A stretch of 64,000 bases of DNA, taken from positions 186,001-250,000 of the forward strand of contig NZ_SAYT01000005.1 of assembly GCF_004296575.1 (NCBI RefSeq). The letters run 5' to 3'. A program made the position numbers and the translations under genes. Every line of letters begins with the position of its first letter. Positions within the stretch are counted from its first letter, which is position 1. The DNA is from Dyella amyloliquefaciens. Its GTDB lineage: Bacteria > Pseudomonadota > Gammaproteobacteria > Xanthomonadales > Rhodanobacteraceae. This document shows, piece after piece, positions 19,363 to 28,634 of the stretch. The notes under the pieces are model-generated. The model worked only from the letters and a program-made list of their open reading frames with translations. It was not told the origin of the DNA and ran no database searches.

Positions 19363-19875
19363 TCAGCTCACCCGACCTGTCATGACCAGCTTGTCGACCG
19401 TATAGCCGCGCAGCACCGCGCGGTCGCACAGCTCGTCGAACAATGACTTTTCCATGCGCGGCGTGCGCGAGAGTATCCAGAGGTATTTCCGGCTTGGACT
19501 GCCGACCACGGCCCAGCCGTAGTCGGGATCGAGGTCGATCACCCAGTAGTCGGCCCACACGAACGGCACCCAGGCGAGCCAGGCCGGCGCGAAGCGCACC
19601 TCCAGCGATCCCGCCCCACTCTTTCCCGGGCGTGCCAGGCCTTCGGCGACATCGGCGACGTCGCGGCGCGTGCGGCATACGTTGCGTACATCGAGCTTGC
19701 CATCGGTGCGCAGCGTGTAATCGGCGGTCACGTGATCGATGCATTGCCGCTGGAAATACATCGGCAAATGCGCGATCTCGTGCCAGTGTCCGGCGTAGCG
19801 CGCGAGATCGATCTGCGCGATCGGCTGGTTGACCAGGCCGCGGGCCAGCGAAGGTACGGTCGTTGCAGCGGACAT
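19363..19875 (-). CDS. Lipocalin family protein (Blc-like)
   Basis: A 170-residue bacterial lipocalin. The first structurally conserved region is present as DLARYAGHWHEIAHLPMYFQ (G-x-W), followed by the cysteine-containing VTADYTLRTDGKLDVRNVC, the W-bearing YWVIDLDPDYGWAVVG and the closing LWILSRTP. E. coli Blc is an outer-membrane lipoprotein that binds lysophospholipids. This one begins MSAATTVPS without a lipobox, so it is either cytoplasmic/periplasmic by another route or its true start lies elsewhere. The chosen ATG follows GGGAG. The gene is separated from pepN by that gene's terminator. Confidence 0.87.
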   Translation of the reverse strand: MSAATTVPSLARGLVNQPIAQIDLARYAGHWHEIAHLPMYFQRQCIDHVTADYTLRTDGKLDVRNVCRTRRDVADVAEGLARPGKSGAGSLEVRFAPAWLAWVPFVWADYWVIDLDPDYGWAVVGSPSRKYLWILSRTPRMEKSLFDELCDRAVLRGYTVDKLVMTGRVS

Positions 19876-19965
19876 GCATCGGCTCCCGAGCGTCGGCAAG
19901 CTTCGATATAGGGGACCCACGGTCGGCACGGCGTGACGGCCACACCAGCACGCAGGCTTGCCCAT

Positions 19966-20002
19966 AAAAAAACGCCGGACGATTCGCATCGCCCGGCGTT
20001 TC
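19966..20002 (-). terminator. Rho-independent terminator after the M1 aminopeptidase gene
   Basis: On the minus strand, AAACGCCGGGCGAT and ATCGTCCGGCGTTT pair around a short loop and are followed by a run of seven T residues. It lies 15 bases beyond the stop of the aminopeptidase gene. Confidence 0.9.
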
Positions 20003-20016
20003 GTTTCAGCAGCGCA

Positions 20017-22701
20017 TCAGCGCAGGATCGATGCGGCGTCCTGCTTCTGCACCAGCGAGTGGCACAGCACGGTCGACTCGGTGGTCTGGGCCAGGCCGCG
20101 TTCGGCACCGCTCACCTGCTTGGCGCGATCCTTGAAGAACGCCTGCAGGCGATCCGCCTCGTCCTGCGAGCAGCCACCGCCGCCCACGAGTTCCGGCAGA
20201 CGGCCACCGGAGAAGCTGCCCGTGCGCTCCACGATCTTGTCGTAGTTGGTGGTCGCCCACTGCCACGAGTCGTCGCGCTCCTTGCGGGTATCGCGGCCGC
20301 CGCGCAGCAGCATGCCCATCTCGCCCACCTTCACCTTCTTGTCGAGGGCGAAGTCACGCACCTGGTTGGCCTGCGACGCATCGTTCACTTCGCTCAGGCC
20401 AGCGAGCATGGCATTGCGCAGCGCCGGATCGCTGGTCTGCGGCAGTTCGGCGATCAGGGCATCCACGGCGGGCTTGCCGCGTTCCTGCACGGCAACGCCG
20501 AGTGCGGCGCCGAGCAGATCCGAATCGGCCGCGGCGAGGTCGAGGCGACCATCGGCCTTGCGCTTGAGCGCGGCGTCGCCCTGCTTGAGCAGTTCGGCGC
20601 GCACTTCCGGCAGCTTCACCGTCAGCGCGAGTTCGTCGGCCAGCGTGCTACGCATCAGCGAGTCGGTGTCCGCCTCGTTCGCCTTGCGGTGGTAGCCCAG
20701 CTGCTGCATGCGCGGCAGGTAGGCGGCCTTGGCCCACGCGGCAAGCTTGGCGCGCTGTGCGTCGGTCTGCGCCAGGTTGCGGTTGATCCAGTTGAAGCTG
20801 GTCAGCGGCGCGGTGGCCACCTCGCGCGTCTTGGACGAGGTCAGCGGCTTGAGCGCGGCGAGCACGTCGCCGGCATCGAGATCGCCGTGCTTGAAGCTGG
20901 CGTACACCGCATCGGCGTAAGCGAGCTGCTCGGCATCGTCGAGCTTGTTGATCTGCTTGCCGAGGTTGGCCAGGTCGTTCTTGGCCATCGCGAAGCGGTA
21001 GTAGCCGCTGCCATTGGCATTCGGCAGCACCCACGTACCCTTGCTCGCGCCTTCGAGCACCATGCTGCCCTCGGCCTTGTCGAACAGTTCGCAGCTCACC
21101 TTGGTGCCGCTGGCGGTAGCGAAGCGCACGCACATCGGCACGCCCCACACCTGCTTGTCGTCACCCTTGCTGCCTACCGGCAGGTAGCGGTTCTGGGTGA
21201 GGTGCAGCACGGTCTTGCCGTTTTCCTCGGTCAGCTTGGTCTGCACATAGGGCACGCCCGGCTGGTTGAGGAAGCTCTTGAACGCCTGCTTGAAGTCGTT
21301 GCCCTTGTCGGCAGCCTTGGCGATGGCGTCGATCAGGTCGTCGGCGGTGGCGTTGCCGTACTTGTGATCCTGGATGTAGGCGCGCATGCCCTTCTGGAAC
21401 ACGGGCTCGCTCACATAGCCTTCGAACATGCCCAGCACCGCGGCACCCTTCTGGTAGGTGATGCCGTCGAACGCGGTCTCGATGTCGCCGTTGCCGGTGA
21501 TCGGCTGGCGGATCTTGCGCGTGGTGACCAGGCTGTCGCCGTTCATCGCGCCCTGCGCGCCACGCACGCGGTCGAGGTCGGCGCGGTATTCCGGGTGCAC
21601 CTTCTGCGTCACCTTCTGCTGCATCCAGGTGGCGAAGGCTTCGTTGAGCCACAGGTCGTCCCACCAGGCCAGCGTCACGGTGTCGCCGGTCCACTGGTGG
21701 GCCAGCTCATGCGCGGTGACGTTGAACGAACCGCGCACGTAGTTGGCCGGGGAATCCGGATCGAGCAGCAGCAGCCAGTCGCGGAAGGTGACCAGGCCCG
21801 GGTTCTCCATCGCACCCGCGGAGAAGTCCGGCGCAGCGAGCAGGTCGAGCTTGTCCCACGGATAGCCGAAGCCGTAGTAGTCCTCGAGCGTGTGGATGAT
21901 GCTCGGCGTTTCGCCCAGCACGTGCTGCATGCGATGGCCTTCGCCCTGCGCGGCAATGCCACGCAGTTCCAGGTTGCCTTCGCGATAGGCGGTGGCCGAG
22001 ATGTCCGGACCCTTCACCACGTCCCACGGACCCACGCCGAACGCGACGAGGTAGGTCGGCAGCGGCTTGGTGGTGGAGAAGGTCAGCTTCTTCCAGCCGT
22101 CGCCGGCCTTCTCTTCCTTCACCTGCTTGGTGTTGGCCACGCCCACTTCATCGTTGGGGATGGTCAGGCGGATGTCGAACGGCGTCTTGAAGCCGGGTTC
22201 GTCGAAACCGGGGAACGCGAAGCGCGCGCTGATCGGCTCCATCTGCGTCATCGCATACGGCTGGCCCTTGTGGCTGACCTTGTACAGGCCCTGCAGCTGC
22301 TGGTTGAGCGGCGCGGTGTATTCGAACGCCAGCGTCAGCTCCTGCGCCTTCAGCGTGCTGCCGAAGTCGATGCGCACCACGCCTTCCTGCGGCGCCACTT
22401 CCACGTACTTGGCCGCGTGCTTCTTGCCGGCGGCGTCGGTCACGGTCACCTTGCTGACCTTCAGCTCACGGCCGTGCAGCCACAGGTGGTCGGACGCCTG
22501 GTCCAGCTTCACCTTGATGGTGGTGGTGCCGGAAAAATCCTGCTGGCGCGGGTCGACCTTGAAATCGAGCTGGTACGACTCCGGCTGGGCCCAGCCCGGC
22601 AGCTTGCCATGCGGCTGGTCATCGGCGCCCGGCGCGGCCAGGGCGGCGGCACAACAGGTCGCGAGAGCGGTGAGGACAAAAGGACGAACGAGACGACGCA
22701 T
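20017..22701 (-). CDS. Secreted M1 family aminopeptidase
   Basis: An 894-residue zinc aminopeptidase of family M1. A cleavable signal peptide (MRRLVRPFVLTALATCCAAALA) sends it to the periplasm. The substrate-binding GAMENPG lies near residue 296 and the zinc site HELAHQWTGD, with a downstream NEAFATW supplying the third ligand, near 331. The long C-terminal helical domain (ERAP1-C type) is complete. It should remove N-terminal residues from peptides outside the cytoplasm. The gene stands alone between the divergent oxyR and its own terminator. Confidence 0.95.
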   Translation of the reverse strand: MRRLVRPFVLTALATCCAAALAAPGADDQPHGKLPGWAQPESYQLDFKVDPRQQDFSGTTTIKVKLDQASDHLWLHGRELKVSKVTVTDAAGKKHAAKYVEVAPQEGVVRIDFGSTLKAQELTLAFEYTAPLNQQLQGLYKVSHKGQPYAMTQMEPISARFAFPGFDEPGFKTPFDIRLTIPNDEVGVANTKQVKEEKAGDGWKKLTFSTTKPLPTYLVAFGVGPWDVVKGPDISATAYREGNLELRGIAAQGEGHRMQHVLGETPSIIHTLEDYYGFGYPWDKLDLLAAPDFSAGAMENPGLVTFRDWLLLLDPDSPANYVRGSFNVTAHELAHQWTGDTVTLAWWDDLWLNEAFATWMQQKVTQKVHPEYRADLDRVRGAQGAMNGDSLVTTRKIRQPITGNGDIETAFDGITYQKGAAVLGMFEGYVSEPVFQKGMRAYIQDHKYGNATADDLIDAIAKAADKGNDFKQAFKSFLNQPGVPYVQTKLTEENGKTVLHLTQNRYLPVGSKGDDKQVWGVPMCVRFATASGTKVSCELFDKAEGSMVLEGASKGTWVLPNANGSGYYRFAMAKNDLANLGKQINKLDDAEQLAYADAVYASFKHGDLDAGDVLAALKPLTSSKTREVATAPLTSFNWINRNLAQTDAQRAKLAAWAKAAYLPRMQQLGYHRKANEADTDSLMRSTLADELALTVKLPEVRAELLKQGDAALKRKADGRLDLAAADSDLLGAALGVAVQERGKPAVDALIAELPQTSDPALRNAMLAGLSEVNDASQANQVRDFALDKKVKVGEMGMLLRGGRDTRKERDDSWQWATTNYDKIVERTGSFSGGRLPELVGGGGCSQDEADRLQAFFKDRAKQVSGAERGLAQTTESTVLCHSLVQKQDAASILR

Positions 22702-22892
22702 GCGGGTACTCCCCTGGGACAGACATAAACGTTGACGCTAGGCTGAGCCATGACGAACGACCCAGTGCCAGAAGGCATGGTGTCCCAGCCTTCACCCCAG
22801 AACGAGACGCATCTCACCAGCGAAAGCATCAAGGCCGGGCAAGCCTGACCGGGAACAGCACTATTGCCCAAGACGATGGATGACACCAAAAT

Positions 22893-22909
22893 CATAGGCA
22901 CCACCTATG
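22893..22909. promoter_or_regulatory. Candidate OxyR operator upstream of oxyR
   Basis: CATAGG-CACCA-CCTATG is a perfect 6-base inverted repeat that fits the OxyR half-site layout ATAG-N7-CTAT. It ends 20 bases before the oxyR ATG and lies between the divergent oxyR and aminopeptidase genes, as expected for autoregulation. Confidence 0.75.
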
Positions 22910-22928
22910 AAATACGTGGACGTCCGAC

Positions 22929-23873
22929 ATGAACCTGCGTGACCTGCATTACCTCGTGGCCCTGGCCGAGCATCGCCACTTCGGCCGCGCGGCCGAAGCG
23001 AGCTTCGTGAGCCAGCCCACGCTGTCCACGCAGATCAAGAAACTGGAGGACGAGCTGGGCGTCGCGCTGGTCGAGCGCACGCCGCGCAAGGTGCTGCTGA
23101 CCGAGACCGGCCGTGAGATCGCCCGCCGCGCGCGTGGCGTACTGTCGGAGATCGACGAGATCAAGGCGATCGCGCAGCGCACGCGCGATCCGGAGTCGGG
23201 CACGCTGCGCCTGGGCATCTTTCCCACGCTCGGCCCCTACCTGCTGCCGCACCTCGTGCCGCTGGTCCGCAAGCATTTCCCCCGGCTGGAGCTGCTGCTG
23301 GTCGAGGAGAAGACCGAGCAGGTGATACGCATGCTGCGCGAAGGGTCGCTCGACGTGGGCATCCTCGCCCTGCCCCTGCACGAAGACAGCCTGCATGCGG
23401 AATTCCTGTTCGAGGAGCCCTTCGTGCTCGCCGTGCCCGAGGATCATCCGTTGGCGCACAAGCAGAAGCGCCTGAAGCTGGACGACCTCGAAGACGAAAG
23501 CCTGCTGTTGCTGGAAGACGGCCACTGCATGCGCGACCAGGCGCTGGAGGTATGCCAGCTGGCCGGCGCCGGCGAGCGCTCGGGCTTTCGCGCCACCAGC
23601 CTGGAAACGTTGCGACAGATGGTGGCGGCGAACGTCGGCATCACCTTGCTGCCGACGCTGGCGATCAAGCCGCCGGTGGCGCGCACCGACAACGTGCACC
23701 TGCTGGAATTCGCCGGTCATCCGCCGAGCCGGCGGATCGCGCTGGTGTGGCGCAAGAGTTCGTCGATGGCGACCTTCCTCAAGCGCTTTGCCGACGTGAT
23801 CCACGCGTTGCCCGCCGACCTGCTGCAGCCAAACGTGGCGGATGCGCAGCCCGCCAGGCGCAGCGGGAAATAG
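22929..23873 (+). CDS. oxyR: Hydrogen peroxide-inducible activator OxyR
   Basis: A 314-residue LysR-type sensor of peroxide. The N-terminal helix-turn-helix (MNLRDLHYLVALAEHRHFGRAA region) is that of OxyR, and the regulatory domain carries the two redox cysteines in the expected context and spacing: GHCMRDQALEVC with C200 and C209, matching C199/C208 of E. coli. Oxidation to the disulfide should activate peroxide-defence genes. The conserved IFPTLGPYLLPHL and NVGITLLPTLA blocks also match. A palindromic OxyR site lies just upstream. The next gene starts 6 bases after the stop. Confidence 0.96.
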   Translation: MNLRDLHYLVALAEHRHFGRAAEASFVSQPTLSTQIKKLEDELGVALVERTPRKVLLTETGREIARRARGVLSEIDEIKAIAQRTRDPESGTLRLGIFPTLGPYLLPHLVPLVRKHFPRLELLLVEEKTEQVIRMLREGSLDVGILALPLHEDSLHAEFLFEEPFVLAVPEDHPLAHKQKRLKLDDLEDESLLLLEDGHCMRDQALEVCQLAGAGERSGFRATSLETLRQMVAANVGITLLPTLAIKPPVARTDNVHLLEFAGHPPSRRIALVWRKSSSMATFLKRFADVIHALPADLLQPNVADAQPARRSGK

Positions 23874-23879
23874 CGAGGC

Positions 23880-24479
23880 ATGCAGCGCTTCCTGCTGATC
23901 GCCGTAATGGTGATCGTGGCCATGGGTGCGGCGCACTGGTGGCGCCATCGCCCGCTCGCGACTTCACCCGGCGTGCTCGCGCCCGATACTCCCGAACAGA
24001 TCGACCTCGACGACGGTGCAACGCTGCAGCGCGGCGACATCACGCTGAAGACGCGGGCCCATTTCGCGCTCACCGCGCGCGTGCTGTCACGCGAGGACTA
24101 TCGACTCGATGCCGGCGCCAGCCTCGCACCGGTCGATCTCGCGCTGGGCTGGGGCCGCATGTCGGATACTCAGGTGCTGCACGACATCACGATCAGCCAG
24201 GAAAACCGCTACTATCACTGGCATGTCGAGCACTTTCCGATTCCGCAGCGAGAGATCGAGACCTCCAGCGCCAACATGCACATGATCCCCGCTGACGATG
24301 TGGTGCGACAGGAACTGGAACGCGTCCGCACCGGCGAGATCGTGCACCTCGAAGGTTTCCTCGTCGACGCCAGCCGTCCCGACGGCTGGCACTGGCGTAC
24401 ATCCATGACACGCGAAGACACCGGCAACGGTGCGTGCGAACTGGTCTACGTCGAAAGCCTGGAACCCGTAACGCCCTGA
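23880..24479 (+). CDS. Conserved membrane-anchored protein of unknown function
   Basis: A 199-residue protein with one N-terminal hydrophobic segment (MQRFLLIAVMVIVAMGAAHWW), acting as signal anchor, and a mainly beta periplasmic part. The stretch ALGWGRMSDTQVLHDITISQENRYYHW and the later HLEGFLVDASRPDGWHWRTSMTREDTG recall a conserved family found in Gram-negative bacteria with no assigned role; I do not recognise an enzymatic motif. It starts 6 bases after oxyR, so it is very probably co-transcribed and might be expressed with the peroxide response. That link is positional only. Confidence 0.8.
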   Translation: MQRFLLIAVMVIVAMGAAHWWRHRPLATSPGVLAPDTPEQIDLDDGATLQRGDITLKTRAHFALTARVLSREDYRLDAGASLAPVDLALGWGRMSDTQVLHDITISQENRYYHWHVEHFPIPQREIETSSANMHMIPADDVVRQELERVRTGEIVHLEGFLVDASRPDGWHWRTSMTREDTGNGACELVYVESLEPVTP

Positions 24480-24489
24480 TCGCCCTTCC

Positions 24490-24667
24490 TGTAGGAGCGC
24501 ACCCAGTGCGCGAAAAGCCTACGAAGCCATGATCCCAGCGACGCGATGACAACCGTCGGCGACAACACCACGGTCCGCTTTTCCTGTGGGAGCGCACCCT
24601 GTGCGCGACAAGCCTTCGGAGCGGTGACACCGATGCGCTGCGGTCGCGCACAGGGTGCGCTCCCACA
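24490..24667. repeat. Cluster of three REP units
   Basis: Units at 24490-24513 (CCA loop), 24586-24609 (CCT loop) and inverted at 24644-24667 fill the space between the convergent unknown gene and apt. The last two form a BIME-like inverted pair. Confidence 0.75.
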
Positions 24668-24686
24668 ACGAAGATCGAAGCCGCTC

Positions 24687-25262
24687 TCAGTAACGCAACA
24701 AAGCCTCCAACGGCGCACCATCCCGCCAACGCGCCCTGCCCTGCAGTGCCGCCAGTTCGATCACCACGCTGGCACCGACCAGCTGCGCACCGAGCTTTTC
24801 CACCAACGCGCGCGCCGCGGCAAGCGTGCCACCCGTGGCCAGCACGTCGTCGACCAGCAGAACGCGTTCATTCGCATGCAAGGCATCGTTGCGCGCTTCC
24901 AGGCGATCCACGCCGTATTCCAGTTCGTAGTCGACCGCAACCACCGGAGGCGGCAGCTTGCCGGGCTTGCGCAGCGGCACGAAGCCGGCGTGCAGCTTCT
25001 GCGCCAGCGCGGCGCCGAAGATGAAACCGCGCGATTCGATGCCGCATACCGCCTGCACGCCACTGCCCAGCCAGGGTTCGGCCAAAGCGTCGATACAACG
25101 GGCGAAACCACCGGCGTCGGCCAACAGCGGCGTGATATCGCGAAACACCACGCCCGGTTTCGGGAAATCCGGCACGGCGCGGATCAGTGATTCGATCTGT
25201 TGCAGGGAAATGTCCAAGGACGGCTCCGATGTCCGCGCGCCACGGCGCTGTTCATCGCTCAC
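24687..25262 (-). CDS. apt: Adenine phosphoribosyltransferase
   Basis: A 191-residue purine salvage enzyme converting adenine and PRPP to AMP and pyrophosphate. It has the FPKPGVVFRDITPLL N-terminal block, GIESRGFIFGAALA, the flexible hood region and the PRPP-binding signature VLLVDDVLATGGTLAAA. The likely start is GTG at 25262 giving MSDEQRRG; the core enzyme would begin about 16 residues later. No strong Shine-Dalgarno sequence is visible. The DUF2007 gene ends 25 bases upstream, so the two may form a small operon. Confidence 0.95.
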   Translation of the reverse strand: MSDEQRRGARTSEPSLDISLQQIESLIRAVPDFPKPGVVFRDITPLLADAGGFARCIDALAEPWLGSGVQAVCGIESRGFIFGAALAQKLHAGFVPLRKPGKLPPPVVAVDYELEYGVDRLEARNDALHANERVLLVDDVLATGGTLAAARALVEKLGAQLVGASVVIELAALQGRARWRDGAPLEALLRY

Positions 25263-25287
25263 GATACCGCCCGCGACGACGAAAGAC

Positions 25288-25566
25288 TCAGCCGAAGGCC
25301 GGCTGTGGCGCGTCCGGATCCTGGTCGGGATCGCTCAGTGCAAGCCGCGCCTCGACCAGGTCGCGTTCCACTTCGCGCACCACCCGTTCTGCCGCCGCAA
25401 GGCTCGCCTCGGGCACCAGCACGGCGACGTAATCCAATGCCGGCAGCTGGCCCACTGCACCGGTGAGGTATTCGCCGGAAACGAAGGCGGGGATCTCCGC
25501 GCGCTCCAGCGCGTCCTTCATCAGGTGGGCGTCGATGAGGCTTTCGGCTCGGTAGGCGATGCGCAT
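25288..25566 (-). CDS. DUF2007 family protein
   Basis: A 92-residue protein. The arrangement MRIAYRAESLIDAHLMKDALERAEIPAFV followed by a hydrophobic strand and a helix (AAAERVVREVE) is that of the DUF2007 putative signal-transducing family, a small ferredoxin-like fold with unknown ligand. The tail after residue 75 is acidic and probably disordered. It lies directly upstream of apt. The function is not known. Confidence 0.8.
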   Translation of the reverse strand: MRIAYRAESLIDAHLMKDALERAEIPAFVSGEYLTGAVGQLPALDYVAVLVPEASLAAAERVVREVERDLVEARLALSDPDQDPDAPQPAFG

Positions 25567-25650
25567 GGGGCCACGCTAGCGCTGAAGGGTACGAGGAGCA
25601 AGTTCAGGCGTAGGGCGTGTCGGGCAGGTGAAGACACGAAGACCGTCTCC

Positions 25651-25733
25651 TGTAGGAGCGCACCCAGCGCGCGATAAGCCGACGGAACGGTGAAGACGAA
25701 CCGCCACGGTCGCGCACTGGGTGCGCTCCTACA
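25651..25733. repeat. Inverted REP pair
   Basis: REP units at 25651-25674 and, inverted, 25710-25733 lie between the NfeD stop and the DUF2007 start. The first unit has GCGCGC in place of GTGCGC, leaving one wobble pair in its stem. Confidence 0.72.
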
Positions 25734-25748
25734 GTGATCTGAGGTGGC

Positions 25749-26195
25749 TCAGTCGATCGCCCGCACCAGCAAGGTGGTGCCATCGACACCCACGACCTCC
25801 ACCATGCTGCCCACGGGCAAATCCGGGCCACTCACCAGCCACAGGCTGTCGCCCACCTTGGCCTTGCCGCGTCCGTTGACGATCGGCTCGGCCAGCACGT
25901 AGCGGTGGCCGATCTTCTGCTCGCCGCGGCGATTGAGCTGTGCGTTGCCCGGCTCGTCGTGCATGAACCGCGGGCGCAGCCAGTACCAGTAGGCGGCACA
26001 GGAGAGGAAGGCCAGCACGGCGAACGACACCGCCTGCGCCAGTGCGGACAGCCCCGGCAGCGCCAGCACGACCACCCCGGTCACACCGGCCGCGACGCCT
26101 ATCCACAGCATGAAGTAACCCGGCAGGATCACCTCGACGGCGATCAGCACCAGGGCGAGGATCCACCACCAGTAGTGCAATGCGACCTGCTCCAT
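25749..26195 (-). CDS. NfeD family membrane protein (short form)
   Basis: A 148-residue inner-membrane protein with two to three N-terminal transmembrane helices (residues about 8-28 and 30-72) and a C-terminal OB-fold domain (IVNGRGKAKVGDSLWLVSGPDLPVGSMVEVV), the standard short NfeD layout. NfeD proteins are almost always encoded beside an SPFH/stomatin gene and are thought to help it form membrane microdomains. Here it starts 13 bases after the SPFH stop, so the pair is one operon. It lacks the ClpP-like protease domain of long NfeD. Confidence 0.9.
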   Translation of the reverse strand: MEQVALHYWWWILALVLIAVEVILPGYFMLWIGVAAGVTGVVVLALPGLSALAQAVSFAVLAFLSCAAYWYWLRPRFMHDEPGNAQLNRRGEQKIGHRYVLAEPIVNGRGKAKVGDSLWLVSGPDLPVGSMVEVVGVDGTTLLVRAID

Positions 26196-26208
26196 CGCGC
26201 GGCTCCGC

Positions 26209-27156
26209 TCAACGCACCGGCGGCGGCACGCGGCGCGTGTCGCCCTGCTGCTGGCCCAGCGATTCCTTCGCCAGTTCGGCGATGCCCGCCAGCGAACCGA
26301 GGATGCCGGTGGCTTCCATCGGCAGCAGCAGCATCTTCTGGTTGGGCGAGTTGGCCATTTCCTTCAGCGCCTCGACGTACTTGTTGGCGACGAAGTAGTT
26401 CAGCGCATTGATGTTGCCGTTGGCGATCGCGTCCGACACCAGCTTGGTCGCCTGCGCCTCGGCCTCGGCCAGGCGGATGCGTGCCTCGGCTTCGCGGAAC
26501 GCGGCTTCCTTCTTGCCTTCGGCCGCCAGGATCGCCGACTGCTTTTCGCCGTCGGCCTTGAGCACGGCGGCCTGGCGGAAGCCTTCGGCTTCGAGGATGT
26601 TGGCGCGCTTCTCACGCTCGGCCTTCATCTGGCGGGCCATCGAATCGACCAGGTCGCGCGGCGGAGCGATGTCCTTGATCTCGATGCGGTTGACCTTCAC
26701 GCCCCACGGATGCGTGGCTTCATCCACCACGGTCAGCAGCTTGGCATTGATGGCGTCGCGCTGACTCAGCGATTCGTCCAGATCCATCGAGCCGAGCACG
26801 GTACGGATATTGGTCATCACCAGTGCCAGCGCGGCCTGTTCGAGGTTTGCCACCTCGTACGCGGCCTTGGCGGCATCGAGCACCTGGTAGAACACCACGC
26901 CGTCCACGCGAACCACGGCGTTGTCCTTGGTGATGACGTCCTGGGACGGCACGTCCAGGACCTGCTCCATCATGTTCATCTTGCGGCCGATGCCGTAGAT
27001 GAAGGGCATCAGGAAATGCAGGCCCGGCGTCAGCGTGCGCGTGTAGCGGCCGAAGCGCTCCACGGTCCATTCGTAACCCTGCGGCACGATGCGCACCAGT
27101 TTGGCGAGCACGATCACCGCAACAACAACGACGACTAAAGCGAAAAGCTGACCCAC
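26209..27156 (-). CDS. SPFH domain protein (stomatin/paraslipin, QmcA-like)
   Basis: A 315-residue membrane-anchored stomatin homologue. One N-terminal helix (residues 3-22) is followed by the SPFH core ([29 protein letters not shown]), a coiled-coil rich in Ala/Glu ([30 protein letters not shown] region) and a conserved tail with LLLPMEATG. Such proteins oligomerise into rings or scaffolds in the inner membrane and work with NfeD partners in membrane organisation or protease control. It appears to start with GTG at 27156, with AGGAGA well placed. The histidine kinase gene ends 67 bases upstream. Confidence 0.92.
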   Translation of the reverse strand: MGQLFALVVVVVAVIVLAKLVRIVPQGYEWTVERFGRYTRTLTPGLHFLMPFIYGIGRKMNMMEQVLDVPSQDVITKDNAVVRVDGVVFYQVLDAAKAAYEVANLEQAALALVMTNIRTVLGSMDLDESLSQRDAINAKLLTVVDEATHPWGVKVNRIEIKDIAPPRDLVDSMARQMKAEREKRANILEAEGFRQAAVLKADGEKQSAILAAEGKKEAAFREAEARIRLAEAEAQATKLVSDAIANGNINALNYFVANKYVEALKEMANSPNQKMLLLPMEATGILGSLAGIAELAKESLGQQQGDTRRVPPPVR

Positions 27157-27223
27157 GGCCCTGTCTCCTGATCCATGAAAACTTGCTGGAGTATAGGCGA
27201 GCAGCGTCGCCCGGGATAACGGC

Positions 27224-28606
27224 TCAGCGCGGTCCCAATGGCAGCATCAGGCTGACGCGCAATCCGCCGTCCTCGCGATTGGCCAGCGCGATGCGGCCGC
27301 CATGCGCTTCCACGATCTCGCGCGCCAGCGCCAGGCCCAGGCCGGTGCCGGAACGCTTGGTGGAATAAAACGGCAGCAGCGCCTGGGCCAGCACGGTCTC
27401 GCTCATGCCGGGGCCGCGGTCAGCCACCTCGATGCGCATGTCGCGACCGATCGCGTGCAGCGACAACGAGACGCCGTCATCCGCACTACCCGACTCGTGT
27501 GCGTTCTTGATCAGGTTGATCAGCACCTGCTCGATCTGACCGGCATCGAACCAGCCCGGCTGCTCGGGGAGGGAGCCATGCAGCTCGAACTTGCAGTGCA
27601 GCGACAGGCCGTCGAGGAACGGCTTCCATTGAATCGCCACCGGCTGCGGCGCGGGCAGCTTGGCGAAGCTGGCATAGCCGGCGATGAAGCCGTGCAGGTG
27701 ACGGGCACGCTCGCCGATGGTGGCGAACACGCCCGGCAGGCGGGTGGTGTCGCCGCGGCGCGCCAGCTCGGCGCCCGAGTGCGCCAGCGAGGAAATCGGC
27801 GCCAGCGAATTGTTGAGCTCGTGGCTGATCACGCGGATCACGCGCTTCCACGTCGCCACTTCCTGGCGCGACAGTTCGCGCGTCATGCGGCGGAACAACT
27901 GCAGGCGGTGCGGACGCCCCTGCAGGCGGAAACTGCGTTGCGACAGATGGAAGGTTTCTTCGCCGCCATCCATTTCCACGGTGAGCAACGCATCCTCGCC
28001 ACCCTCGACGGCGCGGCGCAGCGCTTCCGGGCTGCCGCTCAGTAGCTCGATGAAACTCAGCCCATGCAGCGTGCGGCCTTCGTTGAACAGATGGCGTGCC
28101 GCGATATTGGCGTAGGTCACGCGCCCGCTCGCATCGGTAAGCACCAGTGCGACCGGTGTGTTCTGCACCACCGTGTCCAGCAGCAGCTCGCGTTGCGCCA
28201 GGTTCTGCCGCTGCTCGCGCAGGGTCTGGCCCAGCGCGTTGTGCATGCGGATCAGCTCGCCCAGTTCGTCGCGCCGCGTGGCCGCGATGGAGAAGCTGAA
28301 GTCGCCGTCGCGATAGCTTGCCACCGCGCCTTCCAGCGCACGCAGCAGCTTGGTGATCGGGGCCATCACGTAATGGCCCAGCCACAGCGACAGCGGCAGC
28401 AGCAAGGCGACCGAAATGATCAGCGCGCTGTAGAAGCCGAAATGCGCCGGGGCGCCGAGGTTGATGCTGAGGTCATGCTTCATCCAGACCAGCAGCTGGG
28501 GCAGCGGCCATTCCGTGACGCCGGCATAGACCAGCGCGCCGGACAGTCCGGCGAGGCCAAGCAGCAGAACCATGCGCGACTCGAGCGATCCCAGGCCACG
28601 CAGCAT
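27224..28606 (-). CDS. NtrY-like membrane sensor histidine kinase
   Basis: A 460-residue sensor kinase with two transmembrane helices (about 11-30 and 57-78) bracketing a short periplasmic loop, then a HAMP-like linker, a PAS domain ([20 protein letters not shown], about 148-170), and the kinase core with phosphoacceptor H262 in [13 protein letters not shown]. The ATP site shows [17 protein letters not shown] and [13 protein letters not shown]. The ELNN sequence is that of the NtrY/NtrB class, the usual partners of sigma-54 regulators. It is encoded two genes after the sigma-54 response regulator and should phosphorylate it. The tiny periplasmic loop (about 26 residues) suggests sensing at or in the membrane. 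Confidence 0.92.
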   Translation of the reverse strand: MLRGLGSLESRMVLLLGLAGLSGALVYAGVTEWPLPQLLVWMKHDLSINLGAPAHFGFYSALIISVALLLPLSLWLGHYVMAPITKLLRALEGAVASYRDGDFSFSIAATRRDELGELIRMHNALGQTLREQRQNLAQRELLLDTVVQNTPVALVLTDASGRVTYANIAARHLFNEGRTLHGLSFIELLSGSPEALRRAVEGGEDALLTVEMDGGEETFHLSQRSFRLQGRPHRLQLFRRMTRELSRQEVATWKRVIRVISHELNNSLAPISSLAHSGAELARRGDTTRLPGVFATIGERARHLHGFIAGYASFAKLPAPQPVAIQWKPFLDGLSLHCKFELHGSLPEQPGWFDAGQIEQVLINLIKNAHESGSADDGVSLSLHAIGRDMRIEVADRGPGMSETVLAQALLPFYSTKRSGTGLGLALAREIVEAHGGRIALANREDGGLRVSLMLPLGPR

Positions 28607-28634
28607 CAACAGGCTTCCTTGAGGTCAATCAGCA

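Noticed and set aside
24490-24667. Repeated short units as a possible CRISPR array
   Set aside because: Units are inverted, few and unevenly spaced, and no cas gene is present. They are REP palindromes.
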